Part shown: piece after piece, positions 19,131-28,009 of the stretch
How the letters are laid out: each line of letters starts with the position of its first letter
How positions within the stretch are numbered: position 1 is the stretch's first letter
The notes under the pieces: model-generated
Databases searched by the model: none
What the model was told of the DNA's origin: nothing
What the model saw: only the letters and a program-made list of their open reading frames with translations
Made by a program: the position numbers and the translations under genes
DNA from: CAIVVT01 sp963757265
Lineage (GTDB): Bacteria > Acidobacteriota > Terriglobia > Bryobacterales > Bryobacteraceae
Assembly: GCA_963757265.1 (NCBI GenBank)
Contig: CAVWRA010000004.1
Coordinates: forward strand, 62,001-126,000
Length of the DNA stretch: 64,000 nt
Direction of reading: 5' to 3'

Positions 19131-19193
19131 CGGTAAGGGCCTTACCGCTTCGGGCGCTTGAAATCAGTTACTTACCGGGAAAAATCAGTAAGT
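19131..19193. repeat. cluster of inverted repeats downstream of the LytTR gene
   Basis: CGGTAAGG-G-CCTTACCG (19131-19147) is a perfect inverted repeat. ACTTAC (19170-19175) pairs with GTAAGT (19188-19193), and AAATCAGT occurs twice (around 19161 and 19182). No T-run follows the first repeat, so a simple terminator is not obvious; protein binding sites are an alternative. Confidence 0.5.
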
Positions 19194-19388
19194 CTCTCCG
19201 TATTGCCGCGGTTGGCTGCGCTGGGGGACGCGGAGGCGGCGGCGCCCGGGCGCTCCTGTCCCAGCAATGGAGAGCTTGAATCGTGGGCCAAATCGGACTA
19301 GAGTGGTGGTATATCGATACGCCTCGCGCGGAGGCTATGGATGCAAGGGCCGTGAGGCTCCCCGCGGGCGGCTTTCACAGGAGAATCC

Positions 19389-19691
19389 ATGAAGAAACTG
19401 GCTTTAGTTTTCGCGTTTTGCGCCGTTGCCGCCTTCGGGGCGGAGTGGACCGGCTACGTCTCCGAAACCAAGTGCGGCGCCAAACATAACGATGGCTCCG
19501 AAGCTTCTGTCAAGTGCGTGACGCACTGCATCAAGGGCGGCGCCAAACCGGTGCTGGTGGTGGGCGACAAGGTGGTCCCGATCGCCAATACCGCCAAGGT
19601 GCCGGAGGACCTTTACGGCAAGAAAGTGACCGTGAAGGGCAAGATGAAGGGCGACGCCGTCGTCATCGCCTCTATCGCCGCCGCGATGTAG
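19389..19691 (+). CDS. small secreted protein, DUF5818-like
   Basis: 100 residues; AGGAG lies 7-10 bases before the ATG. Signal peptide residues 1-18 ('KKLALVFAFCAVAAFGAEW'). The mature part has 'GYVSETKCGAKHNDGSEA', 'KCVTHCIKGGAKPVLVVGDK', 'IANTAKV' and 'YGKKVTVKGKMKGDAVVIASI', a small beta-barrel-like pattern with three cysteines, common in Acidobacteriota secretomes. Function unknown. It is followed by a strong terminator, so it is a single-gene unit. Confidence 0.8.
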   Translation: MKKLALVFAFCAVAAFGAEWTGYVSETKCGAKHNDGSEASVKCVTHCIKGGAKPVLVVGDKVVPIANTAKVPEDLYGKKVTVKGKMKGDAVVIASIAAAM

Positions 19692-19716
19692 CCGCTTCAG
19701 ATTCAGTTTCGTGCAA

Positions 19717-19767
19717 ACAGGCCGGCACACCCCTCATGGCAGGGAGCGAGCCGGCCTGTACGTTTTT
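19717..19767 (+). terminator. rho-independent terminator after the small secreted protein gene
   Basis: ACAGGCCGGC (19717-19726) pairs perfectly with GCCGGCCTGT (19750-19759), followed within four bases by TTTTT (19763-19767). Confidence 0.85.
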
Positions 19768-19864
19768 GTATTGTGGAAAAATTCGGAATGGACAGTCCGG
19801 GCAAATAGAGATTGAATACGCACAGGGGATCTATGTCCCCAAGCGGATAGGCTGAGAGGACATC

Positions 19865-21172
<1,308 letters not shown>

Positions 21173-21183
21173 GAGCACGCGTC

Positions 21184-21672
21184 CTATTTGGCGCTGAGCG
21201 GGCAATCGGGGGGCGGAGTCCAGACCATCGGCTGGTCATTGCCCCTCCAACCCAACCGCCTGACGATCTCGTCGTCGTAGTGTGCGGGCAGCGGCACTCG
21301 CAGCAGTGGAATCACGCAGCGGCCAGCCTCGAATTGCACGCCATGGCCCGCGATCATCACTGGTTCGGGCGGCAGCAGTTGCTTCCAGTCACGGAAAAAC
21401 CATCCCGCACCCGGCCGCGCCGGCGCGGCCGGCTTTTCCGGCGCCTGCGGCAGCAGCCCGGGCGCTAGCGAAAATCGGTACGGAAACCGGCCCGCGCCCG
21501 GCTCTTCGGCCGCCTGCGGCATTAGCCCCGGCACCAGTGAAAATCGGAACGGCAGTGAACCGGCGGCGGGCCCAGCCGGCTTCTGTGGGGTTAGCGAAGG
21601 TGCGCTAACGGACTGGCCGGCGAGCGACACTTCGTTCGCCAGCAGTGCAAAGAGCAGCAGTGCAAGGCGCAT
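21184..21672 (-). CDS. secreted protein with an internal duplicated motif, unknown function
   Basis: 162 residues. Signal peptide ~1-19 ('RLALLLFALLANEVSLAG'). Residues ~40-82 hold two copies of a ~26-residue unit: 'LPFRFSLVPGLMPQA' and 'FPYRFSLAPGLLPQA', each followed by an acidic/Pro spacer. The C-terminal ~80 residues ('GWFFRDWKQLLPPE', 'CVIPLLRVPLPAHYDDEIVRRL') have no recognised fold. Convergent with gltA, only 11 bases between stops. Likely a lineage-specific periplasmic or outer protein. Confidence 0.65.
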   Translation of the reverse strand: MRLALLLFALLANEVSLAGQSVSAPSLTPQKPAGPAAGSLPFRFSLVPGLMPQAAEEPGAGRFPYRFSLAPGLLPQAPEKPAAPARPGAGWFFRDWKQLLPPEPVMIAGHGVQFEAGRCVIPLLRVPLPAHYDDEIVRRLGWRGNDQPMVWTPPPDCPLSAK

Positions 21673-21738
21673 TCTGGCCCGATCTTACTCCCAATGCGAT
21701 GGCAGCTCAATGCCCAGCCGGGCCGGCCGGATGTAAAC

Positions 21739-21776
21739 AAAAAAAGCCGGGCGACCGCGGACGCGGAAACCCGGCC
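21739..21776 (-). terminator. rho-independent terminator after fba
   Basis: On the minus strand GCCGGG pairs with CCCGGC (21746-21751 / 21770-21775) and is followed by a run of seven T (A-run 21739-21745 on the plus strand). Confidence 0.8.
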
Positions 21777-21802
21777 TGTGTTCTCTCAATCCCAATCCGC
21801 GC

Positions 21803-22830
21803 TTACGCGTGGACCGTCTGCGATTTGTAAACCTTGGCCATCTGCTCCAGCGTCATCGGTTTGAAATCGCCGGCGTGGCCGGCCTGGCCGAACTCGGTCA
21901 TGCGCTGCGCCACGACCTTCTTCATGGCCTCGCGGGCCGGCTTGTTGTAATCGCGCGGATCGAACTTCTCGGGCGTCTCCCACAGCACTTTGCGGATCGC
22001 CCCGGTCATGGCCAGGCGGTTGTCGGTGTCGACGTTGATCTTGCGCACGCCGTTCTTGATGCCCAACTGGATCTCTCGATCGGCACGCCCCACGTCGGCC
22101 GCATCTTGCCGCCGTACTGGTTGATGATGTCCACCAGTTCCTTGGGCACCGAGGAGGAACCGTGCATCACCAGGTGGGTGTTGGGCAGGCGCTTGTGGAT
22201 CTCGATCAGGATGTCCATCTTCAGCACGGCGCCGTCGGGCGCGCGGTTGAACTTGTAGGCGCCATGGCTCGTGCCGATGGCGATCGCCAGGGCGTCCACG
22301 CCGGTCCGCTCCACGAATTCCACCGCCTGGTCCGGGTCGGTGACATGCTCCAGGCCGGTACCGCCCGGCGCCGTGCCCGTCTTCGATGCCGCCCAGAACG
22401 CCGATTTCGCCTTCTACGGTCACGCCGCGCTCATGCGCCGCCTCGACTACGCGCCGCGTCGTCTCGACGTTGTAGTCGAAGCTGGATGGGGTTTTGCCGT
22501 CGGGCATCAGCGAGCCGTCCATCATCACCGAGGTGAAGCCCAGCTCGATGGCCGACTGGCAGGTCTCGGGGCTGTTGCCGTGGTCCTGGTGCATCACCAT
22601 CGGGATCTCCGGATAGAGCTCGGCGGCGGCCAGCATCAGGTGGTACAGGAAGCGTCGTTGGAATACTTGCGCGCGCCGCGGCTCGCCTGGACGATCACCG
22701 GCGATTTGGTCTCGCGGGCCGCCTCCATGATCGCCTGAATCTGTTCCATGTTGTTGACGTTGAATGCGCCAACGCCATATCCGCCCTTGGCCGCCTCGTC
22801 CAGAAGCTGCCGCATCGTCACCAGTGGCAT
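21803..22830 (-). pseudogene. fba: class II fructose-bisphosphate aldolase, broken by three single-base frameshifts
   Basis: Read across frames this is a full-length class II aldolase: 'MPLVTMRQLLDEAAKGGYGV' at 22830, 'SNDAFLYHLMLAAAELYPEIP', 'VMHQDHGNSPETCQ' with the zinc His, 'SVMMDGSLMPDG', 'VEGEIGVLGGIEDG', 'DALAIAIGTSHGAYKF', 'LVMHGSSSVPKELV', 'GVRKINVDTDNRLA'. The frame changes near 22653 (a base missing), 22367 (an extra base in a G/C run) and 22075 (a base missing in GAGGAG). All three are homopolymer or short-repeat type and the protein is otherwise well conserved, so assembly error is more likely than true decay of a glycolytic gene. GGAG precedes the start. Confidence 0.85.
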
Positions 22831-22989
22831 TGAAATCTCCTTGGGATCTGATCAGAATTCGAACTCTTGTAGTACAGTCCCATCATATAACACTGGTTCG
22901 TCCTATTTCGTGACAGTTCCGTTGAGATTTCCGACACCCAAACGGCCGGCGGAGCGGGATCGGGGCGACAGTGCATAGTCGGGCTACAG

Positions 22990-23019
22990 TCGGTCTATCG
23001 TCGGTCTAACATCGGTCTA
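22990..23019 (+). promoter_or_regulatory. three phased TCGGTCTA direct repeats upstream of rubrerythrin
   Basis: TCGGTCTA begins at 22990, 23001 and 23012, exactly 11 bases apart, so all three face the same side of the helix. The last copy lies about 25 bases before the rubrerythrin start. Candidate binding sites for an iron-sulfur or redox regulator; the protein is not identified. Confidence 0.55.
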
Positions 23020-23043
23020 AAATCAAAGATAAGGAGATCCGAA

Positions 23044-23616
23044 TTGTTCAATTCCAAGCCGAGCGGGCCGGCCGAATGCGCCGCGACGCTCGAGAATCTG
23101 CAGGCCGCGTTGAACGGCGAGTGGAACGCGAAGGCGCGCTATATCCAATTCGCCGTCCAGGCGAATGCGGAGGGCTTCGGGCCGGTGGCGAGTCTGTTCC
23201 GCGCCGTCGCGCTGGCCGAGGGCATCCACGCCGACAATCACAAACAAGTGATCGCGAAAATGGGCCAGACGCCGTTTGTGAAATTTGAGATCCCTGAGGT
23301 CAACTCGACGCGCGAGAACCTCCAAGCGGCCATCCGGGGCGAGACCCACGAGCGCGATGAGATGTATCCGGCCTTCATCGCCCAGGCCCGCGCGGACGCT
23401 CACGCCGCCGCCGAGCGCACATTCGCGTTGGCGCTGACGGCCGAAGCCGGGCACGCCCGGCTCTACACCGCGGCGCTGAGCGATCTGGAGAACATGCGCC
23501 GCGCCGCCCGCACGTACTACGTCTGCCAGGTGTGCGGCTATACCACTGAACAGCCTGACTTCGACCTGTGCCCGGCCTGCTCCACGCCCGTGAAGGAGTT
23601 CCAGCAAGTCAGCTGA
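23044..23616 (+). CDS. rubrerythrin
   Basis: 190 residues from a TTG start with AAGGAG seven bases upstream. N-terminal ferritin-like diiron four-helix bundle: 'LNGEWNAKARYIQFA', 'AEGIHADNHKQVI' (ExxH), 'GETHERDEMYPAF', 'AEAGHARLY' (second ExxH). C-terminal rubredoxin-like knuckle: 'YVCQVCGYTTEQ' and 'LCPACSTPVKEF' give four Cys for one iron. It reduces hydrogen peroxide in oxygen-sensitive or microaerobic cells. Preceded by phased repeats that probably serve regulation and followed by a bidirectional terminator. Confidence 0.95.
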   Translation: MFNSKPSGPAECAATLENLQAALNGEWNAKARYIQFAVQANAEGFGPVASLFRAVALAEGIHADNHKQVIAKMGQTPFVKFEIPEVNSTRENLQAAIRGETHERDEMYPAFIAQARADAHAAAERTFALALTAEAGHARLYTAALSDLENMRRAARTYYVCQVCGYTTEQPDFDLCPACSTPVKEFQQVS

Positions 23617-23644
23617 CGGGGCGCGTCGGTCCCACGAAATGGAA

Positions 23645-23675
23645 AAAGCGGCTCCCGAGGGGGAGCCGCTTTGTT
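23645..23675. terminator. bidirectional terminator between rubrerythrin and pnp
   Basis: AAAGCGGCTCCC (23645-23656), loop GAGG, then GGGAGCCGCTTT (23661-23672) is a perfect 12-base stem with A/T flanks on both sides. It serves the two convergent genes. Confidence 0.88.
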
Positions 23676-23703
23676 TCTGAGGAATCGGCTGGCCGATTGG
23701 GCG

Positions 23704-26010
23704 TCAGCGCCGGTCGCCGCCCGGGCCGCGGCGCGGTCCGCGGTCTCCGCGATCGCCCCGGTCGCCGCCGCGATGCGGCCGGTCGCCGCGATCGTGTTCG
23801 CGCGGGCCGCGGTCGCCCACGGGAGCGTGCACCTCGCCGCGGTTGTCGGAGCGGACTTCGATCTGCGGCGCGGCCTCGGAGCCCGGCTCGCCGTTGTCGG
23901 TGTGGCCGGTCCCGTGCAGCTTCTCGCGCTGCTCCTTGAGCACCGCCCGCCGGCTGAGCTTGATCTTGTTGCCCTCCTGCGCCAGGACCTTCACCAGGAT
24001 CTGGTCGCCCTCGTTCAACTCGTCGCGTACGGTCTTGACGCGGTTCTCCGAGATCTCGCTGATGTGCAGCAGGCCGTCGGTGCCGGGGAAGATCTCGACG
24101 AACGCGCCGAAGTCGGCGATGCGCACCACCTTACCGAGATAGGTCTTGCCCACCTCGGCCACGGCGGCGATGTCGGAGATCATCTGCAGCGCTTTCTTGG
24201 CCGATTCGCCGTCCACGGCGAAAACGTTGATCGTCCCGTCGTCGTGGATGTCGATCTTGGTGCCGGTGGAATCGGTTATGCCGCGGATCACCTTGCCTCC
24301 GGGTCCAATCACCTCGCGGATCTTTTCGGTCGGAACGGTGATGGTGTAGATGCGCGGCGCGTACGGCGACAACTCCTGCCGCGGCTCGCTCAGCACCTCC
24401 TCCATCTTGCCCAGGATGAACAGGCGGCCTTCCTTGGCTTGCGCCAGGGCCTCGCGCATGATGTCCACCGAGATGTTGGGCACCTTGATGTCCATCTGCA
24501 GGCCGGTGATGCCCGCGCGCGTGCCGGCGACCTTGAAGTCCATGTCGCCGTAATGATCCTCGGCGCCCGCGATGTCGGTGAGAATGGCGTACTTGTCGCC
24601 TTCCTTCACCAATCCCATGGCGATGCCGGCCACCGGGGCCTTGATTTTCACGCCGGCGTCCATCATCGAGAGGATCGCCCCGCAGACCGTGGCCATCGAG
24701 GACGAGCCGTTGGACTCGAGGATGTCGCTGACCACGCGCATGGTGTAGGGGAAGTCGGTTTCCGTCGGCATCACCGCGCCGATGCTGCGCTCGGCCAGCG
24801 CGCCGTGGCCCACCTCGCGGCGGCCGGGGCCGCGCATGAAGCCCACCTCGCCCACGCTGAACGGCGGGAAGTTGTAGTGCAACATCAGGCGCTTGGACGT
24901 CTCGGCCAGGTTGATCGTCTCCAGCCGCTGCTCGTCTTCCTTGGTGCCCAGCGTAGTGGTGACCAGCGCCTGCGTCTCGCCGCGAGTAAACAGCGCCGAG
25001 CCGTGGGTGCGGGGCAGCACGCCGACTTCGATCGTAATGGGGCGGATCTGGTTGAACGGCCGGCGGTCCGGCCGCTGGCGCAGTTCCAGCATTTCATGGC
25101 GGAAGATGCGCTCCCTCAGCAGTTCGAAGCAGATGTGCGCTTCCACCTTGTCTGCGTCGGTCTCGAACAGCGCCAGCGCCTCCTCCTCCAGGGCGTCGAC
25201 CTGCGCGTAGCTCTCGGTCTTGCCGTGCTTCTGCGTGTCGAGCGCGTCGGTGAGGCGGTCGCGGACCAGTTTCTCAACCCCAGCATAGATTTTCTGATTG
25301 CGCTGCGGCGCGGTGAATTCGCGCTTCGGCTTGCCGGCCTTGGCGACGAGTTCCCTGATGCCGGCGATGATCTTCTTGCAGCATTGGTGGCCGAACTCGA
25401 TGGCCGCCAGCACCTCCTCTTCGGTCGCTTCGCACGCCCCGGCCTCGACCATCACAATGCCGTCTTCGGTGCCGGCGACGGTGATGTTGAGCTTGGAGCC
25501 CTTCTGCTCTTCGTAGGTCGGCTCGACCACCGGAGCGCCGTCCACCATCGCCACTCTCACGCTGCCCAGCACGTGGTGGAACGGAATGTCGGACAGCGCC
25601 AGCGCCGCCGACGCGCCATTCATGGCCATCGAGCTGGGGTCGTGCGCCGGATCGGCCGACAGCACCAGGCCGACGACCTGCGTCTCGCAGGAGTACCCTT
25701 CCGGGAACAGCGGGCGGATCGGCCGGTCGATCAGGCGGGCGGTGAGGATCTCACGATCGCTCATGCGGCCTTCGCGTTTCAGGAACCCGCCGGGGATCCG
25801 TCCCGCGGCGTAGGTGTATTCACGATAGTCAATGGTCAGCGGAAAGAACGAAGCGCCCGGCTTCGGCTCCCGGTTGGAACAGGCGGTGCTCAGCACCACC
25901 GATTCGCGGAATCGCACCGTCACGGCGCCATGCGCCTGCTTAGCGAGTTTCCCTGTTTCCAGGGTCAGGACCCGGCCACCCAGGTCGATTTCAATTGAAT
26001 GTGTCATCAT
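23704..26010 (-). CDS. pnp: polyribonucleotide nucleotidyltransferase (PNPase)
   Basis: 768 residues from the ATG at 26010 (ATGATG, GGAG upstream). Two RNase PH-like cores: 'ACSNREPKPGASFFPLTIDY', 'GRIPGGFLKREGRMSDREIL' and, in the second core, 'LPRTHGSALFTRGETQ', 'GRREVGHGALAERS', 'DILESNGSSSMATVCG'. Then KH ('REVIGPGGKVIRGI') and S1 ('GKVVRIADFGAFVEI') RNA-binding domains. The last ~50 residues are a low-complexity Gly/Asp/Arg tail with repeated 'GDRG' units. It degrades RNA 3' to 5' with phosphate. It follows rpsO, the widely conserved order. Confidence 0.97.
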   Translation of the reverse strand: MMTHSIEIDLGGRVLTLETGKLAKQAHGAVTVRFRESVVLSTACSNREPKPGASFFPLTIDYREYTYAAGRIPGGFLKREGRMSDREILTARLIDRPIRPLFPEGYSCETQVVGLVLSADPAHDPSSMAMNGASAALALSDIPFHHVLGSVRVAMVDGAPVVEPTYEEQKGSKLNITVAGTEDGIVMVEAGACEATEEEVLAAIEFGHQCCKKIIAGIRELVAKAGKPKREFTAPQRNQKIYAGVEKLVRDRLTDALDTQKHGKTESYAQVDALEEEALALFETDADKVEAHICFELLRERIFRHEMLELRQRPDRRPFNQIRPITIEVGVLPRTHGSALFTRGETQALVTTTLGTKEDEQRLETINLAETSKRLMLHYNFPPFSVGEVGFMRGPGRREVGHGALAERSIGAVMPTETDFPYTMRVVSDILESNGSSSMATVCGAILSMMDAGVKIKAPVAGIAMGLVKEGDKYAILTDIAGAEDHYGDMDFKVAGTRAGITGLQMDIKVPNISVDIMREALAQAKEGRLFILGKMEEVLSEPRQELSPYAPRIYTITVPTEKIREVIGPGGKVIRGITDSTGTKIDIHDDGTINVFAVDGESAKKALQMISDIAAVAEVGKTYLGKVVRIADFGAFVEIFPGTDGLLHISEISENRVKTVRDELNEGDQILVKVLAQEGNKIKLSRRAVLKEQREKLHGTGHTDNGEPGSEAAPQIEVRSDNRGEVHAPVGDRGPREHDRGDRPHRGGDRGDRGDRGPRRGPGGDRR

Positions 26011-26101
26011 CTTTCTCCATGGCCTCCGGCCTGATTGCCGGCCAGCCTCAACTGCAATATTTCGTGTAAAGAACTTGAGGGATTTGTCCGCCCGCCCCGC
26101 G

Positions 26102-26138
26102 GCACGCTGAGCGTGCGGGCACACCTGGCGCAGCCAGG
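26102..26138 (-). promoter_or_regulatory. paired hairpins in the rpsO-pnp spacer
   Basis: GCACGCT-G-AGCGTGC (26102-26116) and CCTGGC-GCA-GCCAGG (on 26123-26138) are perfect stems in the 220-base leader of pnp. In E. coli the pnp leader has an RNase III-cut hairpin used for autoregulation; a similar processing role here is inferred. Confidence 0.5.
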
Positions 26139-26230
26139 GCGCGCATTGCGGGAAGCTGGTCTCATCGCGGACCTCTCGCGCTCAGCCAACGCTGACGCGG
26201 CTCGCGGGATTCCTGCCACAACCTGCTGGC

Positions 26231-26500
26231 CTAGCGGCGGATGCCGAGGCTCTGAATGATCTTGACGTAGCGTTCGGGGCTGCGGGACTTAAGATAGTCC
26301 AGCAGGCGCCGGCGCCGCGCCACGAGCATCAGCAGACCACGACGGCTGTGGTGATCCTTCTTGTACACCTTGAAATGCTCGGTCAACTGCGAGATCCGAT
26401 GGCTCAACAGGGCGATTTGCACTTCAGGGGAACCCGTGTCCGTCTTGTGGACGCGGTAGGTCGTGATCACCTGCGATTTGACTTCGGGCACCAGTGACAT
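26231..26500 (-). CDS. rpsO: ribosomal protein uS15
   Basis: 89 residues, the exact family length. 'HKTDTGSPEVQIALLSHRI' and 'LTEHFKVYKKDHHSRRGLL', 'LVARRRRLLDYLKS' are the S15 signature. It binds 16S rRNA at a three-way junction in the central domain. AGGAG lies upstream of the ATG. It precedes pnp on the same strand as in most bacteria. Confidence 0.98.
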   Translation of the reverse strand: MSLVPEVKSQVITTYRVHKTDTGSPEVQIALLSHRISQLTEHFKVYKKDHHSRRGLLMLVARRRRLLDYLKSRSPERYVKIIQSLGIRR

Positions 26501-26649
26501 TACTGGGGTAAACTCCTATTTCCCTCTTTCTTTACGCTCATAGGGTAACACAGTCGAAACAGCCGGCGCGCCGCCGGCGCGACGATTCCGCCGTCAAACC
26601 GTCTCGAATGAGCGGGCCCGGAACGTCGGCCTGCCCGTCCGGCATGCGA

Positions 26650-27036
26650 TTACTGCTCGCTGGGAGTCGTCCGAGCCGGCTGGGTTTCGCGGGCGGCATT
26701 TTCCGCCTCGCGCGCCGCCCGGGCGGCCTCGCGGGCCGCATTTTCGGCCTCACGCGCCGTCTGGCGGCGAGTCTCGGCCACGGCTTGGCGGCCCGCGCGC
26801 TGCGCCTCGTCGGCGGCGTGTTGTGATTCCTGCCGCGCTTCGCGCACGGCGGTCCGGGCTTCCGCGGCAGCCTGCCGCACCGCCTGGCGGGCTTCCTCCG
26901 CCGCCCGGCGGGCCTCCGCACGCGCCTCCGCGGCGGCGCGACGGGCCTCGGCGCGGTCGGCGTCAGATAAGCAACACACGCAACCGGCGGGCGCCAGAAG
27001 GGCTGCAAAAAGTAACAAGAGTAACGTTCGCTTCAT
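26650..27036 (-). CDS. lipoprotein with a long Ala/Arg/Glu helix
   Basis: 128 residues from the ATG at 27036 (alternatives at 27048 and 27051). Hydrophobic signal 'LLLLLFAALLAPAGC' ends in a plausible lipobox with Cys at residue ~18. The rest is almost pure Ala, Arg, Glu and Gln with heptad-like repeats ('ARRAAAEARAEARRAAEEA', 'EAENAAREAARAAREAENA'), predicting one long helix or coiled coil, ending in a short Thr/Ser/Pro tail. It may form a periplasmic rod anchored to a membrane, in the style of Lpp or OmpA-linker lipoproteins. Low complexity means homology cannot be judged by eye. Confidence 0.6.
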   Translation of the reverse strand: MKRTLLLLLFAALLAPAGCVCCLSDADRAEARRAAAEARAEARRAAEEARQAVRQAAAEARTAVREARQESQHAADEAQRAGRQAVAETRRQTAREAENAAREAARAAREAENAARETQPARTTPSEQ

Positions 27037-27134
27037 TGTCGGCGACATCATCGGCCTCGGCTCCTTATCCTTATACGCTCCCGCCGCCGAAAATGTTTGC
27101 TCTAAAAGCGCTAGAATAGACATAAGGAGGCCGG

Positions 27135-27389
27135 ATGGCCCGAGGTTGGGAAAGCAAGGACGTGGAATCTCAACAATCTCTTCCAAGTTCCGGTCCCAGG
27201 AAGCGCCCCTCTTTGAATCTTTCTTCCACCGACCGGGAACGCATCAATCGCCGCGAGTTGCTCCTTTTGGACCGCGCGCGGCTGGCCAATGAAATGAACA
27301 CCGCGCGCAACGAGCGCCTGCGACTGCAAATCGCCGCTGAACTCAAGTTCGTCGATCGCCAGCTGGCCCAGTTGACCGCGGAAACCTGA
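27135..27389 (+). CDS. small charged helical protein, unknown function
   Basis: 84 residues. AAGGAGG (27123-27129) is a perfect ribosome site six bases before the ATG, which makes this a convincing gene. N-terminal part 'MARGWESKDVESQQ' is followed by a Ser/Pro linker and a charged helix ('RERINRRELLLLDRARLAN', 'NERLRLQIAAELKFVDRQL'). 'MARGWESKxVExQ' starts are common in small acidobacterial proteins. Divergent from the lipoprotein gene. Possibly a protein- or nucleic-acid-binding accessory; function unknown. Confidence 0.7.
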   Translation: MARGWESKDVESQQSLPSSGPRKRPSLNLSSTDRERINRRELLLLDRARLANEMNTARNERLRLQIAAELKFVDRQLAQLTAET

Positions 27390-27492
27390 TCGGGATTGGC
27401 GCTGCGCCTCGGGCGCGGCGCCAGCCCTCATTCCACTCGATAGATGGCCGGGGCCGTTCCCAGGCCGCGGGTGAGAAGTGTCGCCGCCGGCC

Positions 27493-27987
27493 TCAGCGCT
27501 CCGGCACGCGCACGACGATGGTGTCGTTGACGCGCGCGATCAGCTCTGAAAAGGACTCCTTGCCGATGCTGTTCAGCGCCTGAAACCGGCTGTCCAGCGG
27601 CTTCACGCTCAGGCGCAGCCCGGCGCGCGGGTCGCGCGGGACGTCGAACGACGCCACCAGGTCCGGCCGGCCGTCGCCGTCAACGTCGATCTCTTCCACA
27701 ACGTGCGCCGGCAGCGCGGAGGCAGGTTTCCAGACAATCTGCACGAAAGCGCTCGACTGTGACAGGAAGGCGCGCTTCGGCACCGGCCGGTAGACCACGA
27801 TCTGGTATCCCGGCCGCTCCAGCGTCCGCGCCGGCTCGCCGCCGGTGTAGACCGGGTCGATGCGCAGGTTGCTCATAGCGGCGCCGAGGCGGTTGTAAGC
27901 CCCGGACCAGATAAACGGCGTGACCACCGCGAAGGCGACGGTCAGCACGGCGGCGGCAATACCCAGGATCGAACTCAATCGTTTCAT
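27493..27987 (-). CDS. membrane-anchored protein with a calcium-loop-like motif, unknown function
   Basis: 164 residues. N-terminal transmembrane helix near residues 6-28 ('ILGIAAAVLTVAFAVVTPFIW'), remainder outside. 'EIDVDGDGRPDLVASFDVP' is an FG-GAP/EF-loop-like DxDGDG calcium motif. It follows the NapH-like gene by 22 bases in the same direction (GGAGAG upstream), so it is the last gene of a three-gene unit with the ferredoxin membrane protein and the SafE-like transporter. Probably an accessory facing the periplasm. Confidence 0.7.
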   Translation of the reverse strand: MKRLSSILGIAAAVLTVAFAVVTPFIWSGAYNRLGAAMSNLRIDPVYTGGEPARTLERPGYQIVVYRPVPKRAFLSQSSAFVQIVWKPASALPAHVVEEIDVDGDGRPDLVASFDVPRDPRAGLRLSVKPLDSRFQALNSIGKESFSELIARVNDTIVVRVPER

Positions 27988-28009
27988 GTGCTTGCTCTCC
28001 GTTCCCGCC

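Noticed and set aside
22990..23019. CRISPR-like repeats
   Set aside because: Only three 8-base units at 11-base spacing, no spacers; a regulatory array is the better reading.
23671..25998. 775-residue open frame antisense to pnp
   Set aside because: No motif; the opposite strand holds a textbook PNPase with all domains.
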